Assembly (NCBI GenBank): GCA_021295955.1
Contig: JAGWBJ010000009.1
Location: forward strand, 1-64,000
Direction: 5' to 3'
Origin: Dehalococcoidia bacterium
Lineage (GTDB): Bacteria; Chloroflexota; Dehalococcoidia; Lucifugimonadales; JAGWBF01
DNA: 64,000 bases
Positions within the stretch are counted from its first letter, which is position 1. Each line of letters starts with the position of its first letter. The notes beneath the pieces are model-generated. The model made no database searches and was not told the origin of the DNA. It saw nothing but the letters and a program-made list of their open reading frames with translations. Positions 1 through 8,366 of this stretch are shown here, in pieces. The translations under genes and the position numbers were made by a program.

Positions 1-84
1 AAAGCCGCACGTCCGGTTCGGAGGGGGGCCGACGGAAAAGTGCTCCGCTAACGCGGGATAACTCGCCGGCGGCCTACCTTACAC
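1..84 (+). mobile_element. 3' end of a bacterial group II intron (domains V-VI)
   Basis: The window opens inside domain V. Bases 1-19 match the 3' half of the conserved 34-nt domain V hairpin (AAAG tetraloop side, then CCGCACGTCCGGTTC). A G-run and a hairpin follow: GGCCG near 28-32 pairs with CGGCC at 70-74, which fits domain VI. After it comes CTACCTTAC, with a candidate bulged branch-point A at 76 and an expected 3' splice site at about 82-84. The rest of the intron, including any reverse transcriptase, lies to the left of the window. The exact 3' boundary is inferred. Confidence 0.7.
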
Positions 85-199
85 GGTGGCACGGCACAGG
101 CCCGGCATCAAGGGGTGGCTCGCTCTGGCGGCGGTGGCGGCAGCCGTCGCCCTCCTGGCCCGGTACCTCTGGCAGCGGAGGGGCCGGCGCTCGGTGTGA
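83..199 (+). CDS. 3' exon fragment: C-terminal membrane-anchor tail of an interrupted gene
   Basis: Directly after the predicted intron end, one frame stays open to a TGA at 197-199. It encodes about 38 residues: a basic stretch (ARHRPGIKG), an Ala/Leu/Val-rich hydrophobic segment of about 17 residues, then a basic tail (RRGRRSV). This looks like a C-terminal transmembrane anchor with a cytoplasmic positive end. There is no convincing start codon (only a GTG at 86), so it is best read as the downstream exon of a gene split by the intron. It converges on the acyl-CoA ligase 6 nt away. The parent protein cannot be identified here. Confidence 0.4.
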   Translation, partial: TVARHRPGIKGWLALAAVAAAVALLARYLWQRRGRRSV

Positions 200-205
200 G
201 GGCGG

Positions 206-1864
206 CTACCGGAGGTCCCTCTTCAGCACCTTGCCGGCGGCGCTCATGGGCAGCGAGTCCCGGAACTCCAGGACCCGAGGCCGCTTGTAGGCGGCCAGAT
301 GCCCGCGACACCAGTCCAGCAGCTCCCCTTCCAGCGTCCGCCGGCCGGACAGGTACTCCTCCCTGAGGACCACGACGGCCTTCACCGTCTCGCCGCGATA
401 CTCGTCCGGGGCGCCCACTACGGCCGCCAACTTTACGGCGGGGTGCCTGTACAACACCTCCTCCACCTCCCGCGGCCATACCTTGAACCCCGCCGCGTTG
501 ATCACGTCTTTCTTCCGGTCGACTATGTAGAAATACCCCTCCCCGTCGGTCCGGGCCAGGTCGCCCGTATGGAACCACCCTCCGGCCATGGCCTCCTCCG
601 TCTCCTGTGGCCGGCGCCAATACCCGCGCATCACCTGGGGCCCCCGGATCACCAGCTCGCCCACCTGGCCCGCGGCCAGGGGAGTGGCCCCGTCGTCGGA
701 GTCTACTATCAACGCGTCGGTGTCGGGCAGGGGCACGCCCATGGACCCCTCCCGGGCCATGTCCGGCGGGTTGGCGTGGGTCAGCGGCGCGGTCTCGGTC
801 AGCCCGTACCCCTCGACCAGCACGTTCCGCCCGACCAGCTCGTCGAAGGAGCGTTTCACCGAAGGGGGGAGGGATGCCGCGCTGGTCCGGCTGTGGGTGA
901 GGGAGCTCAGGTCGTAGGCCGAGGCGTCCTCCACGTCCATGACGGCGATGTACATGGTGGGGACCCCCGGGAACCGGGTGGCCCCATAGTCTTGTATGGC
1001 CTGGAGGACGCCCCCGGCCTGGAACCGCCTGAACAGGACCATGGTGCCCGCCACCGAGACGGGCACGCTCATAGCGCCGGCGATCCCTCCGATGTGGAAC
1101 AGGGGAAGGCACGAGATGAACACCTCGGCCCCCTCGGCGTAGCGGTACCAGCGGGCGAACTGGGCGGCGTTGACCACCAGGTTCCGGTGGGTCAGCATGG
1201 CCCCCTTGGGCACGCCGGTGGTGCCCCCGGTGTAGCAGAGCATGGCGAGGTCGTTTTCGGCGTCGACGTCGGGGAGGCGGGCGCCGGCCCGTCCGCCGGC
1301 GACCAGCCGGTGGAAGCCGTCGGGGCCGTCGCCGCCCACGACGACGACCCGCTGGACCTGAGTGCTGTGCCGGACCTCCTGGACGATGGGCAGCAGCTCG
1401 GCATCGCAGACGACGAGACGCGCCCCCGAGTCCTCCAGCTGGCCGGCCAGCTCCCGGCCGCGGTACATGGGATTACAGGGGACGACCGCGGCGCCGGCCC
1501 TGAGGACGCCGTAGAAGGACGCAACGAGCTCGGGCGAGTTCTGGAGGAAGTGGGCCACCCGGTCCCCTTTGGCGATGCCCATCTCCGCCAGGGAGGCGGC
1601 GAAGCGGCGGGACATCTCCAACAGGACCCGATATCCAGTCCTGGACAGCTCCCTGCGGCCCTCGCCGTCGTAGTAGACGACCGCGTCCCGGTCGGGGTAC
1701 CGGGCCGCAGCGTCCTCCAGGTAGGTGTGCAGCGGGTGGGACGGGTAAATGAGCCCGTTCCTCATCTCGGGAGGGTACAGGGACAGCCAGGGCTTCTTCC
1801 CCGGTCCTTCCCGGGACGGGATGCCGGCAGGGTGGGAGGCCGGGGGGTTGGAGTCGTCGTGCAA
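206..1864 (-). CDS. Long-chain acyl-CoA ligase (AMP-forming, FadD-like)
   Basis: Activates fatty or other carboxylic acids to acyl-CoA through an acyl-adenylate. The ANL-superfamily signatures are present in order: the P-loop-like CYTGGTTGVPKG, the GYGLTETAP core, the TGDL...IVDRKKD hinge, and a C-terminal SAAGKVLKRDLR carrying the adenylation lysine. The start is uncertain. ATG at 1765 gives 519 residues. An in-frame TTG at 1864 adds a KPWLSLYPPE segment typical of this family's N-terminus, so it is preferred. It lies 40 nt downstream of porB on the same strand and is probably the last gene of that cluster. Substrate chain length cannot be read from sequence. Confidence 0.85.
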   Translation of the reverse strand: MHDDSNPPASHPAGIPSREGPGKKPWLSLYPPEMRNGLIYPSHPLHTYLEDAAARYPDRDAVVYYDGEGRRELSRTGYRVLLEMSRRFAASLAEMGIAKGDRVAHFLQNSPELVASFYGVLRAGAAVVPCNPMYRGRELAGQLEDSGARLVVCDAELLPIVQEVRHSTQVQRVVVVGGDGPDGFHRLVAGGRAGARLPDVDAENDLAMLCYTGGTTGVPKGAMLTHRNLVVNAAQFARWYRYAEGAEVFISCLPLFHIGGIAGAMSVPVSVAGTMVLFRRFQAGGVLQAIQDYGATRFPGVPTMYIAVMDVEDASAYDLSSLTHSRTSAASLPPSVKRSFDELVGRNVLVEGYGLTETAPLTHANPPDMAREGSMGVPLPDTDALIVDSDDGATPLAAGQVGELVIRGPQVMRGYWRRPQETEEAMAGGWFHTGDLARTDGEGYFYIVDRKKDVINAAGFKVWPREVEEVLYRHPAVKLAAVVGAPDEYRGETVKAVVVLREEYLSGRRTLEGELLDWCRGHLAAYKRPRVLEFRDSLPMSAAGKVLKRDLR

Positions 1865-1904
1865 CTGGGTGGGCCCCCGGCGCTTCAGATGGGGCTGACG
1901 AGCT

Positions 1905-2777
1905 TCATGGCGACTCCGGGGGCGCAAAGCCCCGTTCCAACCGGGCCATGGTCTCCTCCTGCTGCCGGACGTACTCCTCCATCTCCAGGACCTGTTCGTC
2001 CTTGAGGTGGGCGTAGCGCCGCTGGAGGGCCGCGTAGTCGCGGATCGTCGCCTTGCGCGGGATTCTCGCCCGGGAGAACACGCCGTCCTTCCACTCGTAC
2101 AGGGGCCAGACTCCACACTCCACCGCCAGCCGGGAGACGTCGATCCCCTTGTCGTCGTCGTACCCCCAGGAGGGGTTGCACGGGGTGAGTATCTGGATGA
2201 AGGCAGGCAGCCGGGTGACCGCGGCCTTGATCTTCCGCTCCAGGTCGGCGTGATGGGAGGTGGAGGCGGTGGCCACGTATTCGGCCCCGCTGAACATGAG
2301 CATAAGGGGGAACTGCTTCCGGCCCCGGGCCTTGCCCGCCGGCCTGACTCCGGTGCGGGCCAGGAGGTCCGTGCTGCCCGTGGAGTGGCTGCCACTGGCG
2401 GCGTGGGCCTGGTTGTCGCAGACGACGTGCAGGTACCTGTACCCCTGCTGGAAGGCCGTGGCCATGTCGGCAAGGCCCATGTCTATCTGGCCGTCGCCAT
2501 CGATGACGACGATGGGCCGGTCGATGCCCCTGATCTCCATGGCGGTGCGCATGGCGGCGCAGGCGCTGTCGTGGGTCCCGAGCCCGCTGCGCTGCAGGAA
2601 GTCACGCCCGATGCCGCAGCCCTGGCCGAAGATGATGGGGTCCTGGTCCGCCAGGGTCTCGAAGATGACCTGCATAACCAGGCGGGTGGCGAGGTTGGAG
2701 GGACAACCGGGGCACTGGTTGGCGGTGACGTTCATCCAGACCCGCTTCTCCTCGGTCTCCATCATCATCCTGGGCAT
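1905..2777 (-). CDS. porB: 2-oxoacid:ferredoxin oxidoreductase, beta (TPP) subunit
   Basis: Catalytic thiamine diphosphate subunit of a pyruvate or 2-oxoacid:ferredoxin oxidoreductase, which decarboxylates 2-oxoacids to acyl-CoA and reduces ferredoxin in the cytoplasm. Cluster-ligand cysteines typical of PorB are visible at C22, C25 and C54 (NQCPGCPS and GQGCGIG). The DGDGQIDMG segment is the TPP/metal-binding motif. Its 290 residues suit the family. It follows porA by 80 nt. The substrate is unproven; pyruvate is the default guess from similarity to PorB. Confidence 0.88.
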   Translation of the reverse strand: MPRMMMETEEKRVWMNVTANQCPGCPSNLATRLVMQVIFETLADQDPIIFGQGCGIGRDFLQRSGLGTHDSACAAMRTAMEIRGIDRPIVVIDGDGQIDMGLADMATAFQQGYRYLHVVCDNQAHAASGSHSTGSTDLLARTGVRPAGKARGRKQFPLMLMFSGAEYVATASTSHHADLERKIKAAVTRLPAFIQILTPCNPSWGYDDDKGIDVSRLAVECGVWPLYEWKDGVFSRARIPRKATIRDYAALQRRYAHLKDEQVLEMEEYVRQQEETMARLERGFAPPESP

Positions 2778-2857
2778 GGGCCCTCCCGTCTCCTCAAGCC
2801 GGCGCCCCGGCCTGGCTGCGGTCCTTCTTCCCCTTTGCCAAGAACGCGACTCGGGCG

Positions 2858-4144
2858 CTATCCGTCAAGGTCGGCCAGCCTCCTGGCCAACATCTCTTCG
2901 TCCTCTATGACGTCGAAATGCCAGGCCTGCGTCCGATCAATGCGCCCCTTGTCGAGGCCGCGAAAGGCCTCTTCGACCATGTAGGCCACGTCGTGATAGG
3001 TAACGTCCCTGCCCCCCAGGCCCACGGTGCGGCCCATTACCAGGGGCGGGTCGTCATATCCGAAGAGGGCGCTGCGCAGGTCGTGGTAGACGGCGGCCAC
3101 GGTGTTCCTGTCCAGGACGACTGCCGCCCGGGCGTTGGCCAACTCCCGCACCAGCTCCTCCCCCGGAAAGGGACGGTAGGTGCGCACCTTGATCAGGCCC
3201 GCCCTCCGGCCCCGCTCCCGTAGCTGGTCGACGGCAACCCGCGAGGTGGCGACGAAGGACCCCATAGCCACGATGACCACGTCGGCGTCCTCCGTCCGGT
3301 ACGTCTCGATTAGGCCGCCGTAGCCGCGGCCGAATATCTCCTGGTACTCCTTGTGGACCGCTACGATCTTCTCCTTGGCCGTCCGGTTCAGCGCCTGGTC
3401 CAGTTGAAAGCGCCTCTCCATGTACTCCCGGTCCACGTCCACGTAGCCGTAGCCGCTCATACGCGCGCTGGAGTAGTACTCGGAGAAGTCCATATTCTTG
3501 AGGAAGTCCAGCTCCGGGGGCAGCCGGAAGGGAGGAAGGAACCGGTCCACCTGCTCCCGGGCCGGCAGGACCACCGGGTAGCTGTTGTGGGACACCTCCC
3601 AGCCGTCGTAGGTAACGAACGACGGTATCAACACCGCCGGGTCCTCGCTCACCTTGTAGGCCTGGAGTATCGTATCGAACACGTCCTGGGCGTTCTCACA
3701 GTGGTAGTGCAGCCAGTGTATGTCCCGGTACATGATGGTGTCCTGGTCGTCGGTCCGGACGACGGCCGGCGGCTCCAGGGCCCGGTGGGCCACGGTGATG
3801 ACGATGGGTATGCGGGCGTAGGAGGCGAAGATGAGCTGCTGCGCGGCGTAGAGCAGCCCCTCGGAGTTGGTGGCGAAGGAGCAGCGCACCCCGGACTGGG
3901 TGGCCACACACTGGGCGTTCATGACGCTGCGCTCGTTCTGGAGCTCGATGACCCGGGCGTCCAGGTCTCCCCGGGCGATCATGCGGGAGCACTCCTCCCC
4001 CACCTCGTCCGAGGGGCCTATGGGGAAGAAGCACAGCACCTGGACCCGGGCCATCTTCAAGGCCTCGGCCGCCGCCTTGTTGCCCGTAAGGGCCGTTCGC
4101 CTGGCTGTGGGCGGAGAGCTCACTCTATTCTCCGACGGCCGCAC
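2858..4144 (-). CDS. porA: 2-oxoacid:ferredoxin oxidoreductase, alpha subunit
   Basis: Alpha subunit of the same enzyme complex. After a short variable N-terminus the family's opening motif LTGNKAAAEA appears at about residue 19, then a pyrimidine-binding-domain core (RCSFATNSEGLLYAAQ) and a C-terminal transketolase-C-like domain (VIVAMGSFVATSR...IKVRTYRPFPGEEL). Its 428 residues are slightly longer than the usual 390-400, so a start nearer LTGN is possible. It sits 3 nt downstream of the small coiled-coil gene and 80 nt upstream of porB. Confidence 0.88.
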   Translation of the reverse strand: MRPSENRVSSPPTARRTALTGNKAAAEALKMARVQVLCFFPIGPSDEVGEECSRMIARGDLDARVIELQNERSVMNAQCVATQSGVRCSFATNSEGLLYAAQQLIFASYARIPIVITVAHRALEPPAVVRTDDQDTIMYRDIHWLHYHCENAQDVFDTILQAYKVSEDPAVLIPSFVTYDGWEVSHNSYPVVLPAREQVDRFLPPFRLPPELDFLKNMDFSEYYSSARMSGYGYVDVDREYMERRFQLDQALNRTAKEKIVAVHKEYQEIFGRGYGGLIETYRTEDADVVIVAMGSFVATSRVAVDQLRERGRRAGLIKVRTYRPFPGEELVRELANARAAVVLDRNTVAAVYHDLRSALFGYDDPPLVMGRTVGLGGRDVTYHDVAYMVEEAFRGLDKGRIDRTQAWHFDVIEDEEMLARRLADLDG

Positions 4145-4147
4145 GCC

Positions 4148-4402
4148 CTAGGCGACGCGCGCCACGATAGTTGCGATGATGGAGGCAGCCACACCACCGA
4201 AGAGGGCCAGGAGGAGGAACGACAATCGGTCTATCCGGGCTTCCAGACGGTCTATCCGACCTTCCAGCCGGTCCATCCGGGCGTTGAGCTCGGTGCGCAG
4301 GGCGCGCACCTCCCCTTCCAGATTTCCCAGTCTCAGGTTGATCTGGTCGTAGGCGCCCTCCAGGCGGGCCATGCGCTCTTCTATGGATGAGGGGCTCGTC
4401 AC
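4148..4402 (-). CDS. Small coiled-coil protein with C-terminal membrane anchor
   Basis: 84 residues. Residues 8-60 form a heptad-like helix with regular leucines and alternating acidic and basic residues, containing tandem units of the form RxDRLExRI. A single hydrophobic segment (about 61-80, FLLLALFGGVAASIIATIV) ends the protein. No enzymatic motif is visible. It lies between the GYD gene and porA with tiny gaps, so it is very probably co-transcribed with the oxidoreductase. A membrane tether or oligomerisation role is speculation. Confidence 0.65.
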   Translation of the reverse strand: MTSPSSIEERMARLEGAYDQINLRLGNLEGEVRALRTELNARMDRLEGRIDRLEARIDRLSFLLLALFGGVAASIIATIVARVA

Positions 4403-4419
4403 TCTACAATAATACCCTA

Positions 4420-4743
4420 TCAGCCCGGCGGTCTGTAGCCCGCGCGACCAGCCCGTTTCATGGCCTCCATCGCCTCCTCCGCGGACAGCAGGGCCGAGGT
4501 CTTGAAGGAGCTTATGGCCCCGGTGGCGGAGGCCGCCATGGAGAAGGCGGCCGCGCTCACGTTGTCGGGGAACTCGGCGATGAACACCACGTCGTCCTCA
4601 CCCAGGACGAAGTCGAAGGACTCCAGCCTGCCGCCCATCCCCTCGATGACGGGTCGGACGGCGCTGGCCCGGTCCTCGGGGTTCTTCATGAGGTCCGCCA
4701 CTCCCTGGATCGAGTACGACGCCCGTACGAGATAGCGTGGCAT
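4420..4743 (-). CDS. GYD domain protein
   Basis: 107 residues that look like a GYD-domain protein (Pfam GYD family): MPRYLVRASYSIQGVADL at the start, a central GGRLESFDFVLGEDDVVFIAEFPD strand-turn-strand, and a helical C-terminus. Members form small ferredoxin-like folds of unknown function. It lies inside the oxidoreductase cluster, 39 nt after porGD and 17 nt before the coiled-coil gene. Domain identity is fairly secure; function is unknown. Confidence 0.7.
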   Translation of the reverse strand: MPRYLVRASYSIQGVADLMKNPEDRASAVRPVIEGMGGRLESFDFVLGEDDVVFIAEFPDNVSAAAFSMAASATGAISSFKTSALLSAEEAMEAMKRAGRAGYRPPG

Positions 4744-4782
4744 TGGACAGCTCCTCCCGTATCGTATAGGACGGCCGCGCGC

Positions 4783-5820
4783 CTACTCCAGGTCGTCCTC
4801 GGACCCATCCATGGTGTACCGGTCCTTGCCGTATATCTCGGCCAGGTGGGGGCCCATGGTGACCTCCTCGTAGGAAGGCCGTTCCTTCAGCACCTGGTCC
4901 TCGTCCACCATGGTAAGGGCCGAGCCCACGCAGACGGCGGCGCAGATGCCGCACCCGCGGCAAAAGTCCACGTCGATGCGGTACCCCTGCTGGGGCAGGC
5001 CATCCCGAACGATGAACCCGGTGCCGTCGGGACACATCACCTCGCTGATGCAGACGTTGGGGCATATGCACTTGCCGTCTTCGCACACGGGTATCTTGTC
5101 CCGCCAGACGAAGGGGCTGCCCTCGCGATATCCGGGCAGCAGGTCGTACCGGTCGAACCGGTAGTGCTGGGTAAGGTCCTCCACCCTGGCGTGCTGGAAC
5201 CCGGAAGGCGCGTTGGCCGGGTCCACGTTGACGCCGCCGATGGCCCTCACCGATTCGTACGCTTCTACGGCGGCCCGGGCGTTGGCCTCTCCGATCCTCC
5301 CCGGAAAGGCCTCCCGAATCTCGCGGCGGAGCTCGGCCATGTCCATCTCGGTCACCTTGGCGTAAGCCCCCAGCAGGCACAGTCCCACGGGAGGAGGGTC
5401 CCGGCGAAGGAGACGCGTGCATATCTCCGTGGCGTCCACGGTGGCCACCGCCCCCTTGAACGCGAAGGGAAGCTCCACGTCCTCCGGGGCCTTGGGAGTG
5501 TTCACCAGGAAGGTCCCTTCCTTCATGCGGCTGACGGCGTCCACGACCAGCTCGTGGCTGTTGTGCTTGGCCGTATTCAGCAGCTCCTCCTGAAAGACGA
5601 TCACCTCCGAGGGGTGATAATTGGCGCAGCTTGCCAGGCCGGGGGAGTCGGACACCTTCACGTAGTTGATAACGGGAGAGCTGCGGGCCCGTGTGCCGGG
5701 GTACACGTTCACCGACACGTGCTTACCCACCTGGGAGTACACCTTTGCCAACACCTCTCCCGCCTGCACGGACCCCTGCCCGGACATGCAGATGAGGTTC
5801 AGCTCTTTGACCTCGGGCAT
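4783..5820 (-). CDS. 2-oxoacid:ferredoxin oxidoreductase, fused gamma-delta subunit
   Basis: First gene of the oxidoreductase cluster. Residues 1 to about 190 are the PorG-type gamma domain, with GQGSVQAGEVLAKVY near the N-terminus. The remainder is a delta-type ferredoxin domain. One cysteine set (CRGCGICAAVC) is canonical; the other (CEDGKCICPNVC...C) is irregularly spaced and may not form a standard [4Fe-4S] site. The fusion shuttles electrons from the PorAB active site to ferredoxin. Gamma-delta fusions occur in the family. The 345-residue length fits. Confidence 0.85.
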   Translation of the reverse strand: MPEVKELNLICMSGQGSVQAGEVLAKVYSQVGKHVSVNVYPGTRARSSPVINYVKVSDSPGLASCANYHPSEVIVFQEELLNTAKHNSHELVVDAVSRMKEGTFLVNTPKAPEDVELPFAFKGAVATVDATEICTRLLRRDPPPVGLCLLGAYAKVTEMDMAELRREIREAFPGRIGEANARAAVEAYESVRAIGGVNVDPANAPSGFQHARVEDLTQHYRFDRYDLLPGYREGSPFVWRDKIPVCEDGKCICPNVCISEVMCPDGTGFIVRDGLPQQGYRIDVDFCRGCGICAAVCVGSALTMVDEDQVLKERPSYEEVTMGPHLAEIYGKDRYTMDGSEDDLE

Positions 5821-5924
5821 CGGCCCTCACCGCCGGAAAAACTCGGCCTCTATCACGTACCGGCCAACACATGCTAGGCCAGCCCAATGGGGATGTCAAG
5901 GAAGCCCAGACGCCCCGGGAGGAG

Positions 5925-6581
5925 CTACAGCGGCCACTCCTCCTGCCTGTAGGCCATATCCCAGAACAGGTACTCGTAGCGCATGCTGGTCATGAAGGCC
6001 CGGCGCATGGCCTCCCTCTCCCTGGGCCCGGCCTCGGCGGCCTCCTCGTCCAGGAACCTCCGCCAGGCGGCGGTGCTCTCCCCCAGGAAGCCGTCTTTGT
6101 AGGGCTCGGCCCACCGGGAGTAGACCGGGTGTTCCACGGGTCCAAGGGTAGATCCGATCTCATGGTAGGTCCACGGGCACGGCAGCAGTGCAGCGGCCGT
6201 GACGCCCAGGCCGCCCAGTGACGCGCTGGACAGCATGTGGTTGATGTAGGCCAGGTTGGTCGGAGAGGGAGTCTCGGATTCCAGGTCCTGGACGGACATG
6301 CCCACCAGGGGCATGAGCTGCTGGTGCATGGGACGCTCCACGGGCGTGGCGACCCGGCGGCTCAGGAGGTCCACGTTCCGCGCGTCGGGGGCCTTGGCCA
6401 GGGCCAGGGCCACGGTGCGGGCGAACCCCTCCAGGTACAGATAGTCCTGCGCCAGGTAGTACCGGAACTTCTCCAGGGGCAGCGTGCCCTCGCGAAGCTC
6501 GGCCAGGAACGGGTTGGCCTCTATGCGCCTCCAGATGCCGCCGGCCTCGACCCAGAGCTGGGAGGAGAAGCCATGGCTCAC
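5925..6581 (-). CDS. tenA: TenA-family aminopyrimidine aminohydrolase / thiaminase II
   Basis: TenA enzymes hydrolyse thiamin breakdown products (aminomethylpyrimidine) for salvage. The residues expected of the Cys-containing class are visible: the aspartate in LAQDYLYLEGF near residue 45, the catalytic cysteine in LLPCPWTYHEIG near 138, and the glutamate in MRYEYLFWDMAY near the C-terminus. Its 218 residues are typical. It overlaps the preceding dUTPase-like gene by 4 nt (ATGA), implying translational coupling. TPP produced by salvage would feed the neighbouring oxidoreductase, but that link is inference. Confidence 0.88.
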   Translation of the reverse strand: MSHGFSSQLWVEAGGIWRRIEANPFLAELREGTLPLEKFRYYLAQDYLYLEGFARTVALALAKAPDARNVDLLSRRVATPVERPMHQQLMPLVGMSVQDLESETPSPTNLAYINHMLSSASLGGLGVTAAALLPCPWTYHEIGSTLGPVEHPVYSRWAEPYKDGFLGESTAAWRRFLDEEAAEAGPREREAMRRAFMTSMRYEYLFWDMAYRQEEWPL

Positions 6582-7108
6582 GGAAGGTTCTCCCCCTGGT
6601 ATCTGCCCGAGTAGCCGTCGGTGGACTGTGACAGGCCCAGGAACACCATCTGCACCACCCGGGCTCCCCGGGCGACCCTGTAGCCCAGGGGGTTGTGGAC
6701 CGTAAGAAGTATCTGAGACCTACCACTGTACCCCGCGTCCCAGACCGCGGTGTGGACCGATGCTCCGGAGCGCAGCAGGCTGGACCGGGGCCTGGCCAGG
6801 GCGGTGATGTGCCGGGGAAGCCTCACGACCTCGTTTAGCTGCACCAGGAACGCCCCCCGGGGCAGGTGGATGACGCCGTCGTCGTCGAAACGCAGCACCC
6901 GGGAGTCGGAGACGCTGGCCGGCTCCGCACCCGCGGACACCTCCCCTGCGGAGGTAAGCTGCCGTACCTCGGACACCGTCAGGTCCACGCCGTTGGGCTG
7001 AAGCTGGAGGTCCAGGTCAAGGTACCCCTCCAGCAGGGGCTCGGGGGATTCGATCAGCCGGAGGATGCTCCGGGCATCCAGGACGCCGTGTTGGACTATC
7101 GCTTCCAA
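6578..7108 (-). CDS. dUTPase / dCTP deaminase superfamily protein (archaeal DUT-like)
   Basis: 176 residues with the superfamily's shared motifs: a long N-terminal region, ARPRSSLLRSG (the RSSL loop), AVWDAGYSG (metal/substrate aspartate) and a C-terminal GYSGRYQGE. The segment where dCTP deaminases have a catalytic LE reads ILLTVHN here, with no glutamate. That argues for dUTP diphosphatase activity (dUTP to dUMP plus PPi) over deamination. First gene of a two-gene operon with tenA, divergent from rpsB. The exact activity is inferred. Confidence 0.75.
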   Translation of the reverse strand: MEAIVQHGVLDARSILRLIESPEPLLEGYLDLDLQLQPNGVDLTVSEVRQLTSAGEVSAGAEPASVSDSRVLRFDDDGVIHLPRGAFLVQLNEVVRLPRHITALARPRSSLLRSGASVHTAVWDAGYSGRSQILLTVHNPLGYRVARGARVVQMVFLGLSQSTDGYSGRYQGENLP

Positions 7109-7180
7109 GACCAGAGAATTCTAGCATAGATGGGCGGTCGAATCCCCGCTTCGGCGGGCCCCGAAGCGTATCGGAATATG

Positions 7181-7209
7181 TTGCCTGCGTAGGCGTGCTG
7201 TGCTATACT
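7181..7209 (+). promoter_or_regulatory. Sigma-70-type promoter for the rpsB operon
   Basis: TTGCCT (7181-7186), a 17-bp spacer and TATACT (7204-7209) with an upstream TGn extended -10. It lies 85 nt before the rpsB start in the gap divergent from the dUTPase-like gene. Confidence 0.7.
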
Positions 7210-7293
7210 CTCCCTAGATTTCCGGGGTAGGCGTGCGCCATCCGGCGGCAGTCGCTCCGCCCTTGTGTTAGAGGCGTAAGAAAGCAGGATTCG

Positions 7294-8334
7294 ATGGTAC
7301 AGACCGAGGAAACCACGGTCCCCCGGCGGGAACCCGTAACGATGAAGTCGCTTCTGGAGGCAGGGGTCCACTTCGGACACCAGACCCGGCGATGGAACCC
7401 CCACATGAAGCGGTACATCTTCACCCACCGCAACGGCATCCACATCATCGACCTTCAACAGACCCTGGTGTTGCTGGAGGAGGCCCGCAAGGCCATCACC
7501 AAGATCGTCGCCGAAGGAGGCGACGTTCTCTTTGTGGGCACCAAGAAGCAGGCGCAAGAGGCCATCGTCGCCGAGGCAACCCGCTGCGGCATGCCCTATG
7601 TAAACCAGCGGTGGCTGGGAGGGACCCTGACCAACTTCCAGACCATCTCCTCGCGCATAGATTACATGAAGGAGCTGGAGGACAAGAAGGAACGCGGCTT
7701 CTTCCAGGTCCTCTCCAAGAAGGAGGGGGTCAAGCTGGAGGACCAGCTTGCACGTCTGCAGAAGTACTTCGGCGGCATCCGCGATCTGAAGAAGATGCCC
7801 GGCGCCATGTTCGTCGTGGACCTTGAGAAGGAGGACATCTGCGTCGCCGAGGCGCGCCGCATGGACCTCGAGGTCGCCGCCATCGTAGACAGCAACTGCG
7901 ACCCCAACCTGGTCACCATACCCATCCCCGGCAATGACGACGCCATACGGTCCATCAGGCTCATGTGCGGCCGCATGGCCGACGCGGTCCTGGAAGGTCT
8001 TCAGCAGCGGGAGGAGATGCTCAAGGCCCAGATGGAGGAGCAGGCCCGGCAGGAGGCGGAGGACCAGTTGGTGGCCTTGGAGCTCGACGAGTTCAACGAG
8101 GAGTTCGAGGCCACCTACATCGGCGAATATCCCAAGGAGGACGACGACGAGGAGCCGGCGGCCGAGACGTTGGTGCAGGAGCCGATAGCCGATGCCGTGG
8201 CGGCTGAGCCGCCTGCCGCGGAGCCGCCTGCTGCGGAGCCGCCCGCCGCCGAGTCGCCGCCACAGGATGCGCCGGTAGCCGAGTCCGCACCGGACTCTTC
8301 GGAGGACGGGCCCGCCACAAGGCCGGCAGACTAG
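7294..8334 (+). CDS. rpsB: 30S ribosomal protein S2 with acidic Pro-Ala-Glu tail
   Basis: Small-subunit ribosomal protein S2. The core starts at [20 protein letters not shown] (about residue 17) and includes [10 protein letters not shown] and [13 protein letters not shown], all diagnostic. The core ends near residue 230. It is followed by about 115 residues of acidic, low-complexity tail containing four consecutive (A)AEPP/AAESP repeats. The ATG at 7294 starts a short N-terminal extension. First gene of the rpsB-tsf-pyrH-frr operon, with a good promoter upstream. The long tail is unusual compared with the roughly 240-residue bacterial norm. Confidence 0.96.
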   Translation: MVQTEETTVPRREPVTMKSLLEAGVHFGHQTRRWNPHMKRYIFTHRNGIHIIDLQQTLVLLEEARKAITKIVAEGGDVLFVGTKKQAQEAIVAEATRCGMPYVNQRWLGGTLTNFQTISSRIDYMKELEDKKERGFFQVLSKKEGVKLEDQLARLQKYFGGIRDLKKMPGAMFVVDLEKEDICVAEARRMDLEVAAIVDSNCDPNLVTIPIPGNDDAIRSIRLMCGRMADAVLEGLQQREEMLKAQMEEQARQEAEDQLVALELDEFNEEFEATYIGEYPKEDDDEEPAAETLVQEPIADAVAAEPPAAEPPAAEPPAAESPPQDAPVAESAPDSSEDGPATRPAD

Positions 8335-8366
8335 GCCCGGCGGCCAGGTCCGACAGGAGGAACCAG

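Noticed and set aside
206-2473. 755-residue minus-strand open frame
   Set aside because: Only the part from about 1864 downward is the acyl-CoA ligase. The upstream part overlaps porB in another frame and has no family resemblance.
8190-8260. CRISPR-like short repeats
   Set aside because: They are in-frame codon repeats of the rpsB acidic tail, with no spacers.
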